64,000 nt of DNA, taken from positions 70,671,906 to 70,735,905 of the forward strand of contig NC_134707.1 in assembly GCF_043290135.1 (NCBI RefSeq), given 5' to 3'. The position numbers and the translations under genes are program-made. This document shows positions 42,301-52,334 of the stretch, one piece after another. The notes under the pieces are model-generated. The model was not told the origin of the DNA, did no database searches, and saw only the letters and a program-made list of their open reading frames with translations. Numbering within the stretch: the first letter of the stretch is position 1; every line of letters starts with the position of its first letter. The DNA is from Rhipicephalus microplus. Lineage: Eukaryota > Arthropoda > Arachnida > Ixodida > Ixodidae.

Positions 42301-42987
42301 ACGACAGAAGCTGAGGAAGCGGCGATAGCGCTAGCAGCAGCATCCGGATTCACCACTATACTCAGTGACTCAAAGGCTGCTATATCCAACTTCGCACGTG
42401 GCATTGTGGCCCCCACAACTCTGCGTTTACTATTGCCCAGTCTCCTTACAGATGCTGAGGAAGACGCACTATCCTCCATTGCGCTGGTATGGGTGCCGGC
42501 TCACGCGGGGAACCCAGGGAACGAGGCGGCCCACCTATATGCTCGAGGATTCGTCAGCCGAGCGGTGGTACCCGCCTCTGATTTGGAAAACCCTGGTGAA
42601 GCCTTGACATCCTACCATGACATCACACAATATTACCGTCTTTCGAGGCAGACAAAACCACCCCCGCACCATAAGCTAACTAAGCGCCAGGAGGTTATCT
42701 GGCGCCGCTTGCAAACACATTCATTTCCGTGCCCATACATTTATGCACGTATATACCCCGACTCGATTGATCCGCATTGCTCGCATTGTGGCTCAATAGC
42801 CACACTTAATCACATTCTCTGGGCCTGCAGGGAAGATCCCCCCTCTCTCGATCTCCTAGCCGCTCCCTCGCCAGAGGGGTGGGAGGCAGTTCTGACCTCC
42901 ACCAGCCTGGCCGTTCAGCTCCAGGCCGTACAAAGGGCAGAGGAGGTGGCCATCAGGTTCAGCCTGGCGGGTCACCTACCTCCTTAA
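39355..42987 (+). CDS. ORF2 of I-group non-LTR retrotransposon (EN-RT-RNase H-zinc finger), intact
   Basis: 1210 residues from ATG 39355, two bases after the ORF1 stop, so termination-reinitiation is likely. Endonuclease: WNCRSFRNK, LQETN, LGDFNAKHPEWG (G149), SDH (223-225). Reverse transcriptase: FIPKPGKKLDLENLRPISL, GLDLHKAFDNVKH, GTPQGAVLSPFLFNLA, YADD (670-673). RNase HI: YVDAAQ (~942), TEAEEAAIALAAA, LSDSKAAI, WVPAHAGNPGNEAAHLYA. C-terminal CCHC-type finger: CSHCGSIATLNHILWAC. The protein nicks DNA, reverse transcribes and removes RNA during target-primed insertion. Presence of RNase H places it in the I group (I/Ingi/R1/LOA lineage not resolved). No stop interrupts it; the copy cannot make ORF1 from its own start. 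Confidence 0.92.
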   Translation: MAALHTLTVWQWNCRSFRNKKGHLQQHIQHIQNHAPNGECSPDIIVLQETNTAAQLPGYASYNQKIDISASAQCHTAILVHKNVTAIQHEIEGASIHHTLVEIIPKRRGDKPLFILNIYSPPRDTAADLPYIFRKATNLAKDAKLLVLGDFNAKHPEWGYPKSNPKGRRLWSIIHDLGFSILNDPEQSTRIGNSVCRDTTPDLSLCKNTEGARWQNTGHTVGSDHFILAVTIELTTSNVKKRATARITDWDKFRQLRKETAPDSVLDLNEWILSLSRDVDATTYQADVTPEQPSTDSRLLHMWEAHESLMRRWRRQRHNTRLRRRISRLERELEAHTAVLTRQQWGQLCGSLNGQMGCKKTWHLLRHLLDPGSSKSAARKQLARIVHQYPGTNEELLEELITRYINTSQKQNSTEQLPEYTGTANEQLDADISESEVCIALHKLRTTSAPGPDGVTNKTLRNLDPKSVGAITEYMNECWRSGHLPSEWKHARVAFIPKPGKKLDLENLRPISLTSCLGKLMEHVVLCRLQNFAEEHRLLPPTMLGFRAHLSTQDALIQLHHDLLRPESGTSTKALLGLDLHKAFDNVKHSAILGSLSELRSGERIFNYVRAFLSNRTVELSVGDLRSKLITLGDRGTPQGAVLSPFLFNLAMRSLPPKLDTIPGLRYTLYADDITLWTTVGSDGQIEETLQRATDVVVQHVSEAGLECSQSKSELLLLRPPDRRKIKTPLPSINVYVNDTPIKQVAHMRVLGLIVQTNHHNNITLDRLTVTVNQTAHLISRVSARNRGMKEKELLQIIQAFVLSRFTYALPYLHLLQSERAQLNRLLRKAYKVALGLPRNTSTEHLLSLGLHNTLEELLEAHLTAQIHRLQGSRTGRWILANIDHVVSPTGNDPAVIPPNIRKKFLIKPLPKNMLASHHDGRRKARAKFLQKTYASNPTVAYVDAAQYREFTKAYAISVITLPGNNANSPQIKAAASVRVLNTTEAEEAAIALAAASGFTTILSDSKAAISNFARGIVAPTTLRLLLPSLLTDAEEDALSSIALVWVPAHAGNPGNEAAHLYARGFVSRAVVPASDLENPGEALTSYHDITQYYRLSRQTKPPPHHKLTKRQEVIWRRLQTHSFPCPYIYARIYPDSIDPHCSHCGSIATLNHILWACREDPPSLDLLAAPSPEGWEAVLTSTSLAVQLQAVQRAEEVAIRFSLAGHLPP

Positions 42988-42997
42988 GTCTGACGAC

Positions 42998-43018
42998 AAT
43001 AAAGTTGTGTTCTCTCTC
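42998..43018 (+). terminator. polyadenylation signal and simple-repeat 3' end of I-group element
   Basis: AATAAA (42998-43003) is followed by GTTGTGTTCTCTCTC, and the element ends in a TC repeat instead of poly(A). Confidence 0.7.
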
Positions 43019-43026
43019 TCTTAACA
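43019..43026 (+). repeat. target-site duplication, right (I-group insertion)
   Basis: TCTTAACA, matching 38357-38364. Confidence 0.85.
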
Positions 43027-43084
43027 TAAAGAAAACCTGTGCCATTTCTTTCCATCACCGGCAAACTTATTCCTAAAAAAAATT
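43027..43084 (+). pseudogene. L2/CR1-like RT, middle part of the split element
   Basis: IKKTCAISFHH continues the frame lost at 38364 and reaches a K-rich FLILK before the RTE insertion. It is interrupted again near 43085-43110. Confidence 0.7.
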
Positions 43085-43645
43085 CTTCCTTTTTGATTCT
43101 GAAATAACAGCATCATCATCATCATCATCAGCATCATCATCATCATCATCATCCTGACTACGTCCACTGCAGGGCAAAGGCCTCTCCCATGTTCCGCCAG
43201 TTAACCCGGTCCTGTGCTTGCTGCTGCCAATTTATACCCGCAAACTTCTTAATCTCATCTGCCCACTTAACCTTCTGTCTCCCCCTAACCCGCTTCCCTT
43301 CTCTGGGAATCCAGTTAGTTACCCTTAATGACCAGCGGTTATCCTGTATACGCGCTACATGCCCGGCCCATGGCCATTTCCTCTTCTTTATTTCAACCAT
43401 GATATCCTTAACCCCCGTTTGTCCCCTAATCCACTCTGTCTCTTAAGGTTACACCTACCATTTTTGTTTGTAGGTTACACCTACCATTTTTGTTACCATT
43501 AAGGTTCTTGTCTCTTAAGGTTACACCTACCATTTTTGTTTCCATTGCTCGTTGCGTCGTCCTCAATTTAAGCTGAACCCTCTTTGTAAGTCTCCAGGTT
43601 TCTGCTCCGTAGCTAAGTACCGGCAAGATACAGCTGCTACCTCGT
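43085..43645 (-). pseudogene. RTE-like C-terminal fragment with (ATG)n tail, inserted in the L2 element
   Basis: Minus-strand frames give ILPVLSYGAETWRLTK and LRTTQRAME (43640-43540). After a disruption come WPWAGHVARIQDNRW, RGRQKVKWADEIKKF and AQDRVNWRNMGEAF (43400-43160), ending in QWT. This is the typical C-terminal end of RTE-clade proteins. A (CAT)n microsatellite (43111-43152) forms its 3' tail. Inside, a 22-bp unit GGTTACACCTACCATTTTTGTT occurs three times (43447, 43473, 43519), breaking the frame. It is 5' truncated at about 43645. Confidence 0.8.
43111..43152 (+). repeat. (CAT)n microsatellite
   Basis: About 14 units with one CAG interruption; serves as RTE 3' tail on the minus strand. 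Confidence 0.9.
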
Positions 43646-43649
43646 TACC

Positions 43650-44340
43650 TCTCTAATACCTCGTTGTCACTCTAAGTTCAGATCTCACCTGGTCATCCCA
43701 CATATTGAGCATCACTAATGACTCAAACCGCGTTCTTGGCTATCTCCGAAGAAACTTACGACTAGCCCCGCCTTCTGTTTAACTTTTACCGTATCTAACA
43801 CTAGTCCGCCCGATGCTGGAATATGCATGTGTTATCTGAAATCCCCATCAAATCACCCTAACTAAAACACTTGAATCCATCCAAAATCGGGCAGCTAGAT
43901 TCATTTATTCGGACTATCCTATCACAGTAGCGTCACCGAGCTAAAAACTCGTGCTAACATGGTTAACTTAGCTTCGCGCCGTAAAGTTTCAAGACTGTGT
44001 TTGTATCTTAATTTTATCATGCAATGCACCTAAACCATGTTATCATTCCAGCTCATAGTCTTTCATGCCGTATCAGCCATTCCAAAGCGGTTTATACACC
44101 TAGTTTGCAAACCACTGCCCACCACTCTTCATTTTTTTGTGCAAACATCAATGGATTGGAACAATCTTCTTGCTGATGTCGTGCACCACTCGAGCATCGC
44201 CCACTTCAAAGAAGTCATCGAACAAATCATCTGTTTGTGAACTGTCTACCCGCTCATGTAACACCCCTTGAATGGGGCCCTTGAGGTATTTTAAATAAAT
44301 AGATGAATAAATAAATAAATATCACCACGTCTGGATCTTC
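43650..44340 (+). pseudogene. L2/CR1-like element, right part with 3' end
   Basis: YLVVTLSSDLTWSSHI, RVLGYLRRNLRLAP, LVRPMLEYA, LESIQNRAARFIYSDY are the RT thumb and C-terminal motifs of CR1/L2 proteins and continue the element of 37870-43084. Several stops occur. The 3' end is GGGGCCCTTGAGGTATTTT followed by AAATAAATAGATGAATAAATAAAT, a short-repeat tail typical of L2-like elements. Confidence 0.8.
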
Positions 44341-44988
44341 GTCATCTGCAAATGTCATCATCAGTGTGACTTAGCTCGAGCCTGTCTGAATAAACCACTT
44401 CCTCATAATAAGACTGATTGAATGATTGATTGTTGCTGAAGGAACCTTTAAATATACATGACACGACAACATATCAGTAAGTGCTCCTCATATCTCAAAG
44501 AGGCATTGCCGTGGTAGTTACAGACACACACGTGCGCGCACGCGCATCGCGCTAGCTGGCTGGCTGGATGTGGCTCGAGACATCTGAGGCTGGCACCGTA
44601 GAACAAAACGATAAGAACATACTTAGCCCCAATGACTATAATTATGTATTGCTTGAAGTTATATTTTTATTAAAATAAAACTTACTTTACCACTGATTCT
44701 CACGCATTTATCATTGCTGTCATAACTTTCAGGCAGTGTTAGCTCTCAGAGACAACGTTTCAAGAGCCCTTTTCAAAACTTCATGGCTTTTGTTCAACAG
44801 AGAAGCAACAGGGGGTCACCTAGCAGAAGCCTTTGCACACTTAATGAGTATTCTAAGGAGCGTGCTTCGAAAAAGCTTTTTGAGTCCTTGCCTGTTGTGC
44901 ACAATAGAAAGCCTTGAAAATACGCCACAAAAGAAAAACACATGGAGAAACTTCATGTAGGAGTGAACACGTCCTGAAAAACACCTAG
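44341..44988. other. no gene recognised (650 bp)
   Basis: The region includes a CACACGTGCGCGCACGCGC stretch (44525-44545). A 74-codon frame at 44736-44960 shows no domain. Confidence 0.35.
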
Positions 44989-45480
44989 ATTATTTATTTA
45001 TTTATTACTTTTTCATTTATTTATTTATTTATTTATTTTACCCTCAGGGTACACAGTACATTTCAGAGGGGAAGGGCATGCACAACAATAAAAAAAAAAC
45101 GAGGAATACAAAGCAAATGGCATAAAAATGTTGTCAGGAATTGGGGAACAAAGATTATTACTCCTAACTCACATCATAATAAAGCAAATGATAACAATAA
45201 TTTTATTTTTATTACATAGTGAAGGCACGAAGCAATACAAAGAAACTGTTCAACAATCATACAGGGGGTAATTAAGTAATCATTGTTTTAAGGACATTCT
45301 TAAATTGGATGGGTTCATTGATGCTTGTTATTGATGCAGGCAGGGAATTCCATTCATTACAAATTCTTGGGAGATATGACTGGGCATATGTTACTGTGTT
45401 GCACTGTGACTTTTTGTTGGTGATTACGGCGAAGAGAAATGAAGGGAGCAGCTTGGATTAAACGGGAACGGAGAACGTAT
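44989..45480 (-). pseudogene. L2/CR1-like 3' end (minus)
   Basis: Minus-strand reading gives QSYLPRICNEWNSLPASI, the C-terminal motif of CR1/L2 RT proteins, then GTACCCTGAGGGTAAAAT with (AAAT)n (44989-45041), the same kind of tail as at 44270-44330. Confidence 0.65.
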
Positions 45481-45767
45481 TACAGCAAGCATGAAGTCTA
45501 CCGAGCGTAAACGGATGCTGTACGGTGTAGCACGAGCGCCAGCGTTCGCTTGGTAACACCGCTTGGTAACAACCAAGCGGTTGTTAACTGTGGCTTCGAA
45601 TTCCTGTGAAGCTTCTTAACACCCTCCTGGCAGTATCTCATGTCGTTGTAGGTTTACTTCGTTCTATGCTTCTATGACTAGCAAATACCAAAAAAAGGAA
45701 TACTGCCCATCCTGAATACATTGGTCCATTTCCACTCTTTTTATTAGAAGGAAACCAGGCGTATCTC
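45481..45767. other. no feature recognised
   Basis: Near 45548-45590 there is a local GCTTGGTAACA/AACCAAGCGGTTGTTAAC repeat pair. Nothing else is assigned. Confidence 0.3.
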
Positions 45768-45815
45768 ATAATCGTATGGTGGTTTTGAGATGTTAAACCC
45801 CACACATCAATTACT
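45768..45815 (+). repeat. SINE 3' end fragment
   Basis: TCTCATAATCGTATGGTGGTTTTGAGATGTTAAACCCCACACATCAA matches the end of the SINE at 50126-50367. Confidence 0.75.
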
Positions 45816-45910
45816 AGGAGGAAACCAGTTACTTGTTCAAATATTGAATGGTGTTAAAGAAGCGTGCGCTACTTTAACGCGTTTTGTATTCTCCTACCTT
45901 TGAACAAAAC

Positions 45911-46534
45911 ATTAAAGGGACCCTGCAACACTTTTTGAGAATGCTCAGAAAATGCTGCCCATCGGTAGTAGAGGCTCCCGACAACACGCGAGTTAAATAA
46001 TATAGCGCAGCACGCAGCCTGGATAAAAGGCAGTTAAAAATTGCTTTCTCTTCTCTCGATAAATCACCGAATAAGCCCCAAAATCACTCGTACTAAGCCC
46101 ATGGATCTATCACGCATTGGCTGATTTGAACATGGCGCACTTGGACGTTACAGAGATTACCACGGGAAACCGTGACTTGTCCTGGCATGCGCGCTAACAC
46201 TGAGAAAGCCGCGCATTCGAAGAAAAAAAAGAAAATGGTGCTCAAGGTTACCAGGCACGCATGACGTTTTTCAGTGGCCCTGCCACCCCTCCCTGCTTAG
46301 CTTCCAGCGCTTTCGTTGGGACGAGAGAAGAGAGAATACAATTGCATGACGCGACGAATCTTTGTAACCCCACTCGCACTAGGCGGTGTTTTAAAATTCT
46401 CGCGCCGTTTAATTCGTGAGGCAATAAGCTTTTCCAGAGAGTTCATTCCATGGTTGCTTGAAAAAGGGTTTGAATTCACCAATAAACTGTCTGCTTTGTT
46501 GTGTGGTCAACGACCAGTTTACTGTTTTTTATCA
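45911..46534. other. possible MITE or repeat starting TTAAAGGGACCC; unassigned
   Basis: TTAAAGGGACCCTGCAACACTTTTTGA at 45911 looks like a DNA-transposon terminus with TTAA. I cannot find the other end in this window. AATAAA is at 46482. Confidence 0.3.
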
Positions 46535-46606
46535 CCCTTCCTCCCTCTTTCTATGTACAGGGTAGCTAACCGGAGGTTCACGCTGCTTAACCTTCAGTCA
46601 CTCGTT
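46535..46606 (+). repeat. fragment of RNase H-type element 3' tail (plus)
   Basis: GGGTAGCTAACCGGAGGTTCACGCTGCTTAACCTTC resembles the GGGTAGCCAACC...GTTAACCTCC tail. Confidence 0.5.
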
Positions 46607-47668
46607 GACCATTTTCATCAGCTTCAGTGTATGATGGCATGTCACCTGACAGTCACGTTGGTTTAGTGTAAGTAAAGTACAGCTAAATTGTTAAATGTAT
46701 TTTTCACCAATGCAAGGTCATGGCATGTGTGAGTGCCCACCTGCTTGGTCACGACGTAGAATATAGCAATATCACAATACTAAATAGGTTGAATATGCAA
46801 TCACATATCGTTTTTCAAGTCATTTGATCAATAATTGCCTATACAGTCTGTGTATTTAGATTGACATAAACAAATAAGTTCTTGGTCAGTATTTAAAAAG
46901 TATATTTAAAAATATATATCCATATACCAGACTTAGATACATGTTATTCAGAGCAAATGGTCACATATGTCCAATTATTATTTTGATATTGCGGAAAGAT
47001 CAACAAACATCACTTTTGTGTGCCTAAAATATTACCAACTTGAAACATTACAACAACCGTTCATTAAATTTGCTTATGCAAAATGCACTTGTAGCACTTG
47101 CCTACTCAATGCGAAGCAGGTGCTCCAATACAAAAAGCAAGCGCAAAAAACACAATCAGACGAAATAACTTGCACAACCAAACTCCACATTAGCCCCAGC
47201 CACCCCCCCCCCCCACCGATATAGCAAAGTACCACTTTCATTTTGGTCTTCCGCAGCTCTCCACTCTAGCAGCCTCCTTCTGCACGAAAGATTCCGACGG
47301 CGATATTGCGCAGTGCTAGAGCGGTATTTCAGAAAGTGAAGGACACATCAGGAGGACCATGTGGTCGGCAGAGGCAAATTCTGTGTATACAGGGTCCCGT
47401 CTATGGGGTTCTGAAAAGATCATTGATTAGGGAGACATGATCAGTTTGTTCAATCTTGGTTCTTTTGTGCATCATCGACCATTTTCAGTCCAAATAAAAA
47501 GAATGAGTATAGGTCGGCTGCTGCTACCTAGCGTTTGTGGCGTGGGTGAACGAAGGAGCCGTCGTGTCTGTGTTGGCCCCACACGCATCCCTACGATAGT
47601 CTTTCTTGGGGACCTTCGGCGCCAAAATTTTGGTCTCTCTATCTGTCTAACTGTATCGGTACATTTGT
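46607..47668. other. no gene recognised (1.06 kb)
   Basis: AT-rich. A 14-base C run lies near 47203-47216. Confidence 0.35.
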
Positions 47669-48301
47669 GTGTCTGTCCGCCGTAACGATACCCCAAATGA
47701 TACCCCAAATGGCCAACCCCATCCGCAGCGCCCACCAATATTGCTCAAAATCAAGCATTCATACTTGTGTGATTGCCAATTAGGAAGCAATTATTGCGCA
47801 TATCTGAGGCACCATAACAACACGTCGATATTTCGTATGTGTGTCTCTATACTAGAGAACGCACACATAAGTAATTCGAAAGACCGTAGCGTTTATCACA
47901 CAGCGCTGACAGTGCAACGCGATGCTCAAAAAGGCAAGTGTTTCTCACGCTTTGCTAAGACAACACTTTGGTGGCACCTGCCCGTCACTTTGCGTTCTAC
48001 ACCTTATCGCCTGCGAAATAAGTACGCATCTTTCTTCGTGGGTGCGCACACCTTCCTTCGTTTGATGGCGCTCGTGTCTAACTTGCCTCGATGCGCTCGT
48101 GTCCCTTCGCTGCACGGCTCGAAACTCTCTAACGCATCGATTCCAGAATACAATTCACCAATTTTCTCGCACAGAACATCAAATAAACGTTTTGTTCACT
48201 TTCTCCAGATGCAAGACTATAGTCTTTCGACGACATTTGCAGTGAAACACGCAGACACGGGGCCAATTTTTTTTTTGTCTGGATATGTATTGCTTTTCTG
48301 A
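47669..48301 (+). other. unrecognised 210-codon open frame
   Basis: The frame opens at GTG 47669; the first AUG is near 47839 (RMCVSILENAH). It is one of the longer frames in the window not explained by a known element. The product is rich in Ser, Arg, His and Leu, with no transmembrane or catalytic motif I recognise. A duplicated GATACCCCAAAT pair lies at its start (47689-47712). It might be part of an unclassified repeat. Confidence 0.25.
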
Positions 48302-49046
48302 TCTCTTACAATGAAATTATTCTGTCATATATTTCTTTGAAAAAGAATGACCTGGTGCGCTCAACGTGCCACTCCTAGGCGGAGTATACTAGAACTCAGG
48401 CTAATAAAACAAAAGAAATCAAATGTGAATAGTTGATTCTTCCTCCCGCATTTCGGTGACATTTTTATATGTTTTTATGAAGAAATGTGTCCAAGTGATC
48501 GCTACTATACGGGCGCCCTTTCACGTACGTGAATGAATCTTTTCGAAAAAGACAGCTGCTTTTCAGATCAATGTGTAGGCCCCTATTCTATTGCAAATAG
48601 AGAAATCAGCTGCAAAGCACGCTTTCTCAGCCGTTATGCCATTTACTTATATGTAAGCAAAATCAGCTTAAAAAAAGAGAGAACTCTCTATTGCAAGGCA
48701 AAGAATAAAGCGGCCTACACTCGCATTACGCATAAGCATTGTTGCTACCATACGCATGTACAGCGGTAAAGTATTTCTAAAACTGCAATATGTTTAATAA
48801 AGAGTAACACTTCATAGCGGTACCTAAGTCATGATGCGTAGGCTCCTTATTTACGTTCTTGTATGTAGATGGCAACCAGAAGGTGATTAGAGCAAGTAGA
48901 ATAGCGACACTTCTCAAATAAATAAAAATGTCAAGCATTTCAAGTAAATGTCAATTACAAGCAATTATCAAACTGAGATATAAAGCAAACGTGAAGCAAA
49001 AACAAATACAAAACTCAGCTATATAGAGCTCCATTGTAAATTATAC
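48302..49046. other. no gene recognised (745 bp)
   Basis: AT-rich; nothing assigned. Confidence 0.35.
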
Positions 49047-49262
49047 TTGGGAGTTGTTACGTCCTAACTTCACGAAAAAACATAAAGGACAACGAAATGG
49101 AGGGGTCTGGAAATTTTGGCCCCGTGGAGTTCTTTACCACACGCATGTATTATTGTACACGAGCCTCAAGCGATTTCGCGCCCATCGAAAATGTAGTCGC
49201 CGTAACCGGGACTTGATCCGGCGATCTTTGAGTTCACAGTCGAGAGGCTATCACATTAAAAC
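49047..49262 (-). repeat. diverged SINE copy (minus)
   Basis: Reversed SINE body: GGAGTTGTTACGTCCTAAC, GGAAATTTTGGCCCCGTGGAGTTCTTTA, GTAGTCGCCGTAACCGGGACTTGATCC. The B-box region is damaged. Confidence 0.65.
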
Positions 49263-50109
49263 GCCAGACAAACCTCTATTACTTGCTTTGACATTTATCT
49301 AAGAGGCGTTAAACAACAAAAACATATATCCTAGGAAGGAAACACATTTTGCTAAAATAAATAAAGATAGCCGTACTTCAGAAATTCTCGAATGAATATT
49401 TTTGCGCATTAGCGCTGGCTGCTTCATTAAATAGGTTTTTACTATCAAATCAATAAATGTATCGAAAAATACCAGGCTACCTTTGGGAAGAATCGTACCG
49501 AATACAATATTTTTAGTTGTATCTTGTCTGTACCTGACATTTTAGGATACGAATATGTTGTATAGTGTTGCGGTTAGGTTTCAAAGCCATTTTGCCCAAA
49601 TGCTACCACAAATGATGCAGCGGACAAGTATAATGATTTAGACAGTATGCAAAATTTCCACTGACCTTGTATATGCTAATTGTTATTGCGGTGTTTGTAC
49701 TTCAGGCATTTGACGTATTAAAGGGTTCATCAAAATTTGGAGTGTCAGGACAGGCAGTGATGAGCGCTATGGTCAAGGAAGCTGATGGCGCAAACAGATT
49801 TCAATTCTCCGATAACGTCTACTTTACGAGCATGTGTTTCTAATATTTATCATCATCGAGAACATTGCTCGAGTGGTTCTTTCAAATATGAGAGTACGGA
49901 CGAACCATGAAGCGCGAAAGGCTCTTGCAGACACATTACTATAAATCACTGCCACTCCCACTCTACACTCATCCTCCTTTAAATTGTAGAGAGAGTCCGC
50001 CACCATGCTCCCAAATTCAGATGTCCTTTGGTCTTAATAGCTGTGCTAGGTAACTAGGCTGCCAATCGGTGTCGCTACAAGTATTCTTTTTTTTACTGTC
50101 ATTCATTAC
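49263..50109. other. no gene recognised (850 bp)
   Basis: AT-rich; nothing assigned. Confidence 0.35.
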
Positions 50110-50125
50110 AACCAAGCGAAATAGC

Positions 50126-50367
50126 CCCGCCGCAGTGGTCTAGTGGCTAAGGTACTCGGCGACTGACCCACAAATCGCAAGTTTGAATCCCGGCTACGGC
50201 GTCTGCATTTCCGATGGAGGCGGAAATGTTGTAGGCCCGTGTGCTCAGATTTGGGTGCACGTTAAAGAACCCCAGGTGGTCGAAATTTCTGGAGCCTTCC
50301 ACTACGGCGTCTCTTATAATGATATGGTGGTTTTGGGACGTTAAACCTCACATATCAATCATCAATT
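50126..50367 (+). mobile_element. tRNA-derived SINE with 16-bp target-site duplication
   Basis: The head has an A box (TGGTCTAGTGG) and B box (GTTTGAATCCC) in a tRNA-like 70-bp region. The body is GATGGAGGCGGAAATG, GTGCACGTTAAAGAACCCCA and ATATGGTGGTTTTGGGACGTT, ending in ATATCAATCATCAATT. AACCAAGCGAAATAGC flanks it on both sides (50110-50125, 50368-50383). It would be transcribed by RNA polymerase III and mobilised by LINE proteins. It matches my recollection of tick tRNA-derived SINEs (Ruka-like); the exact family needs a database check. Confidence 0.9.
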
Positions 50368-50639
50368 AACCAAGCGAAATAGCATTTCTTCGTGTTTCCC
50401 GATTTGTCCCATAGAATAACGACCCTGAATGCAAAATACCACCACTGCTGAGATATGCGCAGAATACCTAATAAATAGGACGGTCTTTCTTGTGATACCT
50501 GTTTAGAAAAAAACTGCCAGATCCTACGTACAGTAAGGTTCGATGATATGCGAAGCACGAATGAGAAATGTTGATATGTCACTTTAAATTCGGCACAACG
50601 TTACGAGGCTGAGGTAAATGATGCCGTACATGACTTCAC

Positions 50640-52127
50640 TTCCATGTCATGATTATCATCTTTGGATGTGTCGTTTATTTTCGTCATCTACTTACGTCAC
50701 GGGATACCAAATTAAGTGTTGCTAGCGAAACGGCCACGAGCACGCCATGAGCGTGGTATGTTGTCATGTTCTTACATGACACGCGTGCCAGGATTATCAT
50801 GTTTGCAGCAGTCACATATTTCGTCATCGATTTACGTCACGTAACGCCGAATTTGGTATACGTGGAGCTAGCGAAATGGCCGCACGCACATCATGAAGGG
50901 TCCAATGTACTCCAATGTAGCGTTTACGCGCGCGCACGCTGGGCACAGCCGCGCTACGTTACCAAAACACGAGCATTCTATAGTCTGACGCCAGGTGCGA
51001 CCAGCGTCCGTCGGTGCAGCCCGACGGCAACTAGTGCGAAATGCGACATGCTGCATTCCGCGATGCGTTACCCAGACAACACTGCGTCTCCCCCTTTTCT
51101 TGACAGAGGGACGCCGGACGTGCTGAAACACGCAAGCTTTCATGGCAGGACCAGCACTTGGCGTGACAACGCCAGCGTGACGCGAAGAAATGAACGTCGG
51201 CGAGCACGCGCACCACTTCACGTCGCAATGTATTGGTGCCTTGACTGTGGCATGTTGTCATGTTTTCACACGACCCGCATCTCATGATTATCATGTTTGC
51301 ACCACTCGCATACCTTCGTCATCCATTGGCATCACGTTATACCAAATTTCGCATATGTGAAGCTGGCGAAACGGCCGTGAACGCATCATCAGCGTGGCAG
51401 GTAGTCATGTTGAGAGATGACACGCATGTCTTGATTATCATGTTTGGATGTGTCATTTATCTATGTCGTCCATTCGCGTCGCGTAATACCGAATTTTGTA
51501 CATGTGAAGCTAGCGAATCGGCCGCGAGCGCATCATGAGCTTAGCATGTGGTCTTGTTGTTACATGACAGGCATCTCATGTTCAGCACATTTGCACCATT
51601 ATTATACCCTCATCATCCATTCACGTCCCGTAATACCAAATATGGTATAAGTTAAGCTAGCGAAACGGCCACCAGTACATCATGAGCATGGCATGTAGTC
51701 ATTTTGTTACATGACACGCATCTGATGATTATCATGTTTGCGCCAGTCACATACATTCATCATCCATTCACGTGATGTAATATCAAATGTGGTATATGTG
51801 ACGCTAGAGAAACGGCCGCAAGCGCATCATCAGCGTGGCATAAAGTCATGTTACGTGACACGCATGTCATGATTTTCATGTTATAGAATCTGTCGCTTGT
51901 GTTCGCCATGCAATCATGCCATACAACAACAGCTTTGCAACATGCCATGTGAACGAAACCACCGCATGAGCTGCAGGAGCAGGAAATTTAAATAATGACA
52001 TTCATGACATACATGTGATGATTTTCAAGTTATGACTAGTGAAATATGTTCTTCATGCAGTCATGTTATGCTATACCAACCATGGTATCGTTACCATTGT
52101 CGAAACGGCCAGGAGAGCTAAAAGTCG
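50640..52127 (+). repeat. ~146-bp tandem repeat array with a ~340-bp insert
   Basis: The anchor GATTATCATGTTTG or a variant recurs at about 50651, 50792, 51286, 51433, 51580, 51726, 51871 and 52019. Spacing is 141-148 bp, except where an unrelated ~340-bp GC-rich block (about 50895-51235) lies within one unit. Each unit carries GCTAGCGAAACGGCC and a CATTCACGTC-type segment. Divergence increases at the right end. It is satellite-like and non-coding. Confidence 0.85.
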
Positions 52128-52152
52128 TAGATAGATAGATAGATAGACAGAC

Positions 52153-52213
<61 letters not shown>

Positions 52214-52214
52214 C

Positions 52215-52247
<33 letters not shown>

Positions 52248-52268
52248 CAGATAGATAGATAGATAGAC

Positions 52269-52334
<66 letters not shown>
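52128..52334 (+). repeat. (GATA)n microsatellite, ~200 bp
   Basis: About 50 GATA units with four GACA interruptions and one ATAC change. It adjoins the tandem array. The 92-codon Tyr-Leu-Ser-Ile frame over it is an artefact. Confidence 0.95.

Noticed and set aside
50640..52127. CRISPR-like array.
   Set aside because: Unit is ~146 bp without short identical repeats and unique spacers, and the genome is eukaryotic.
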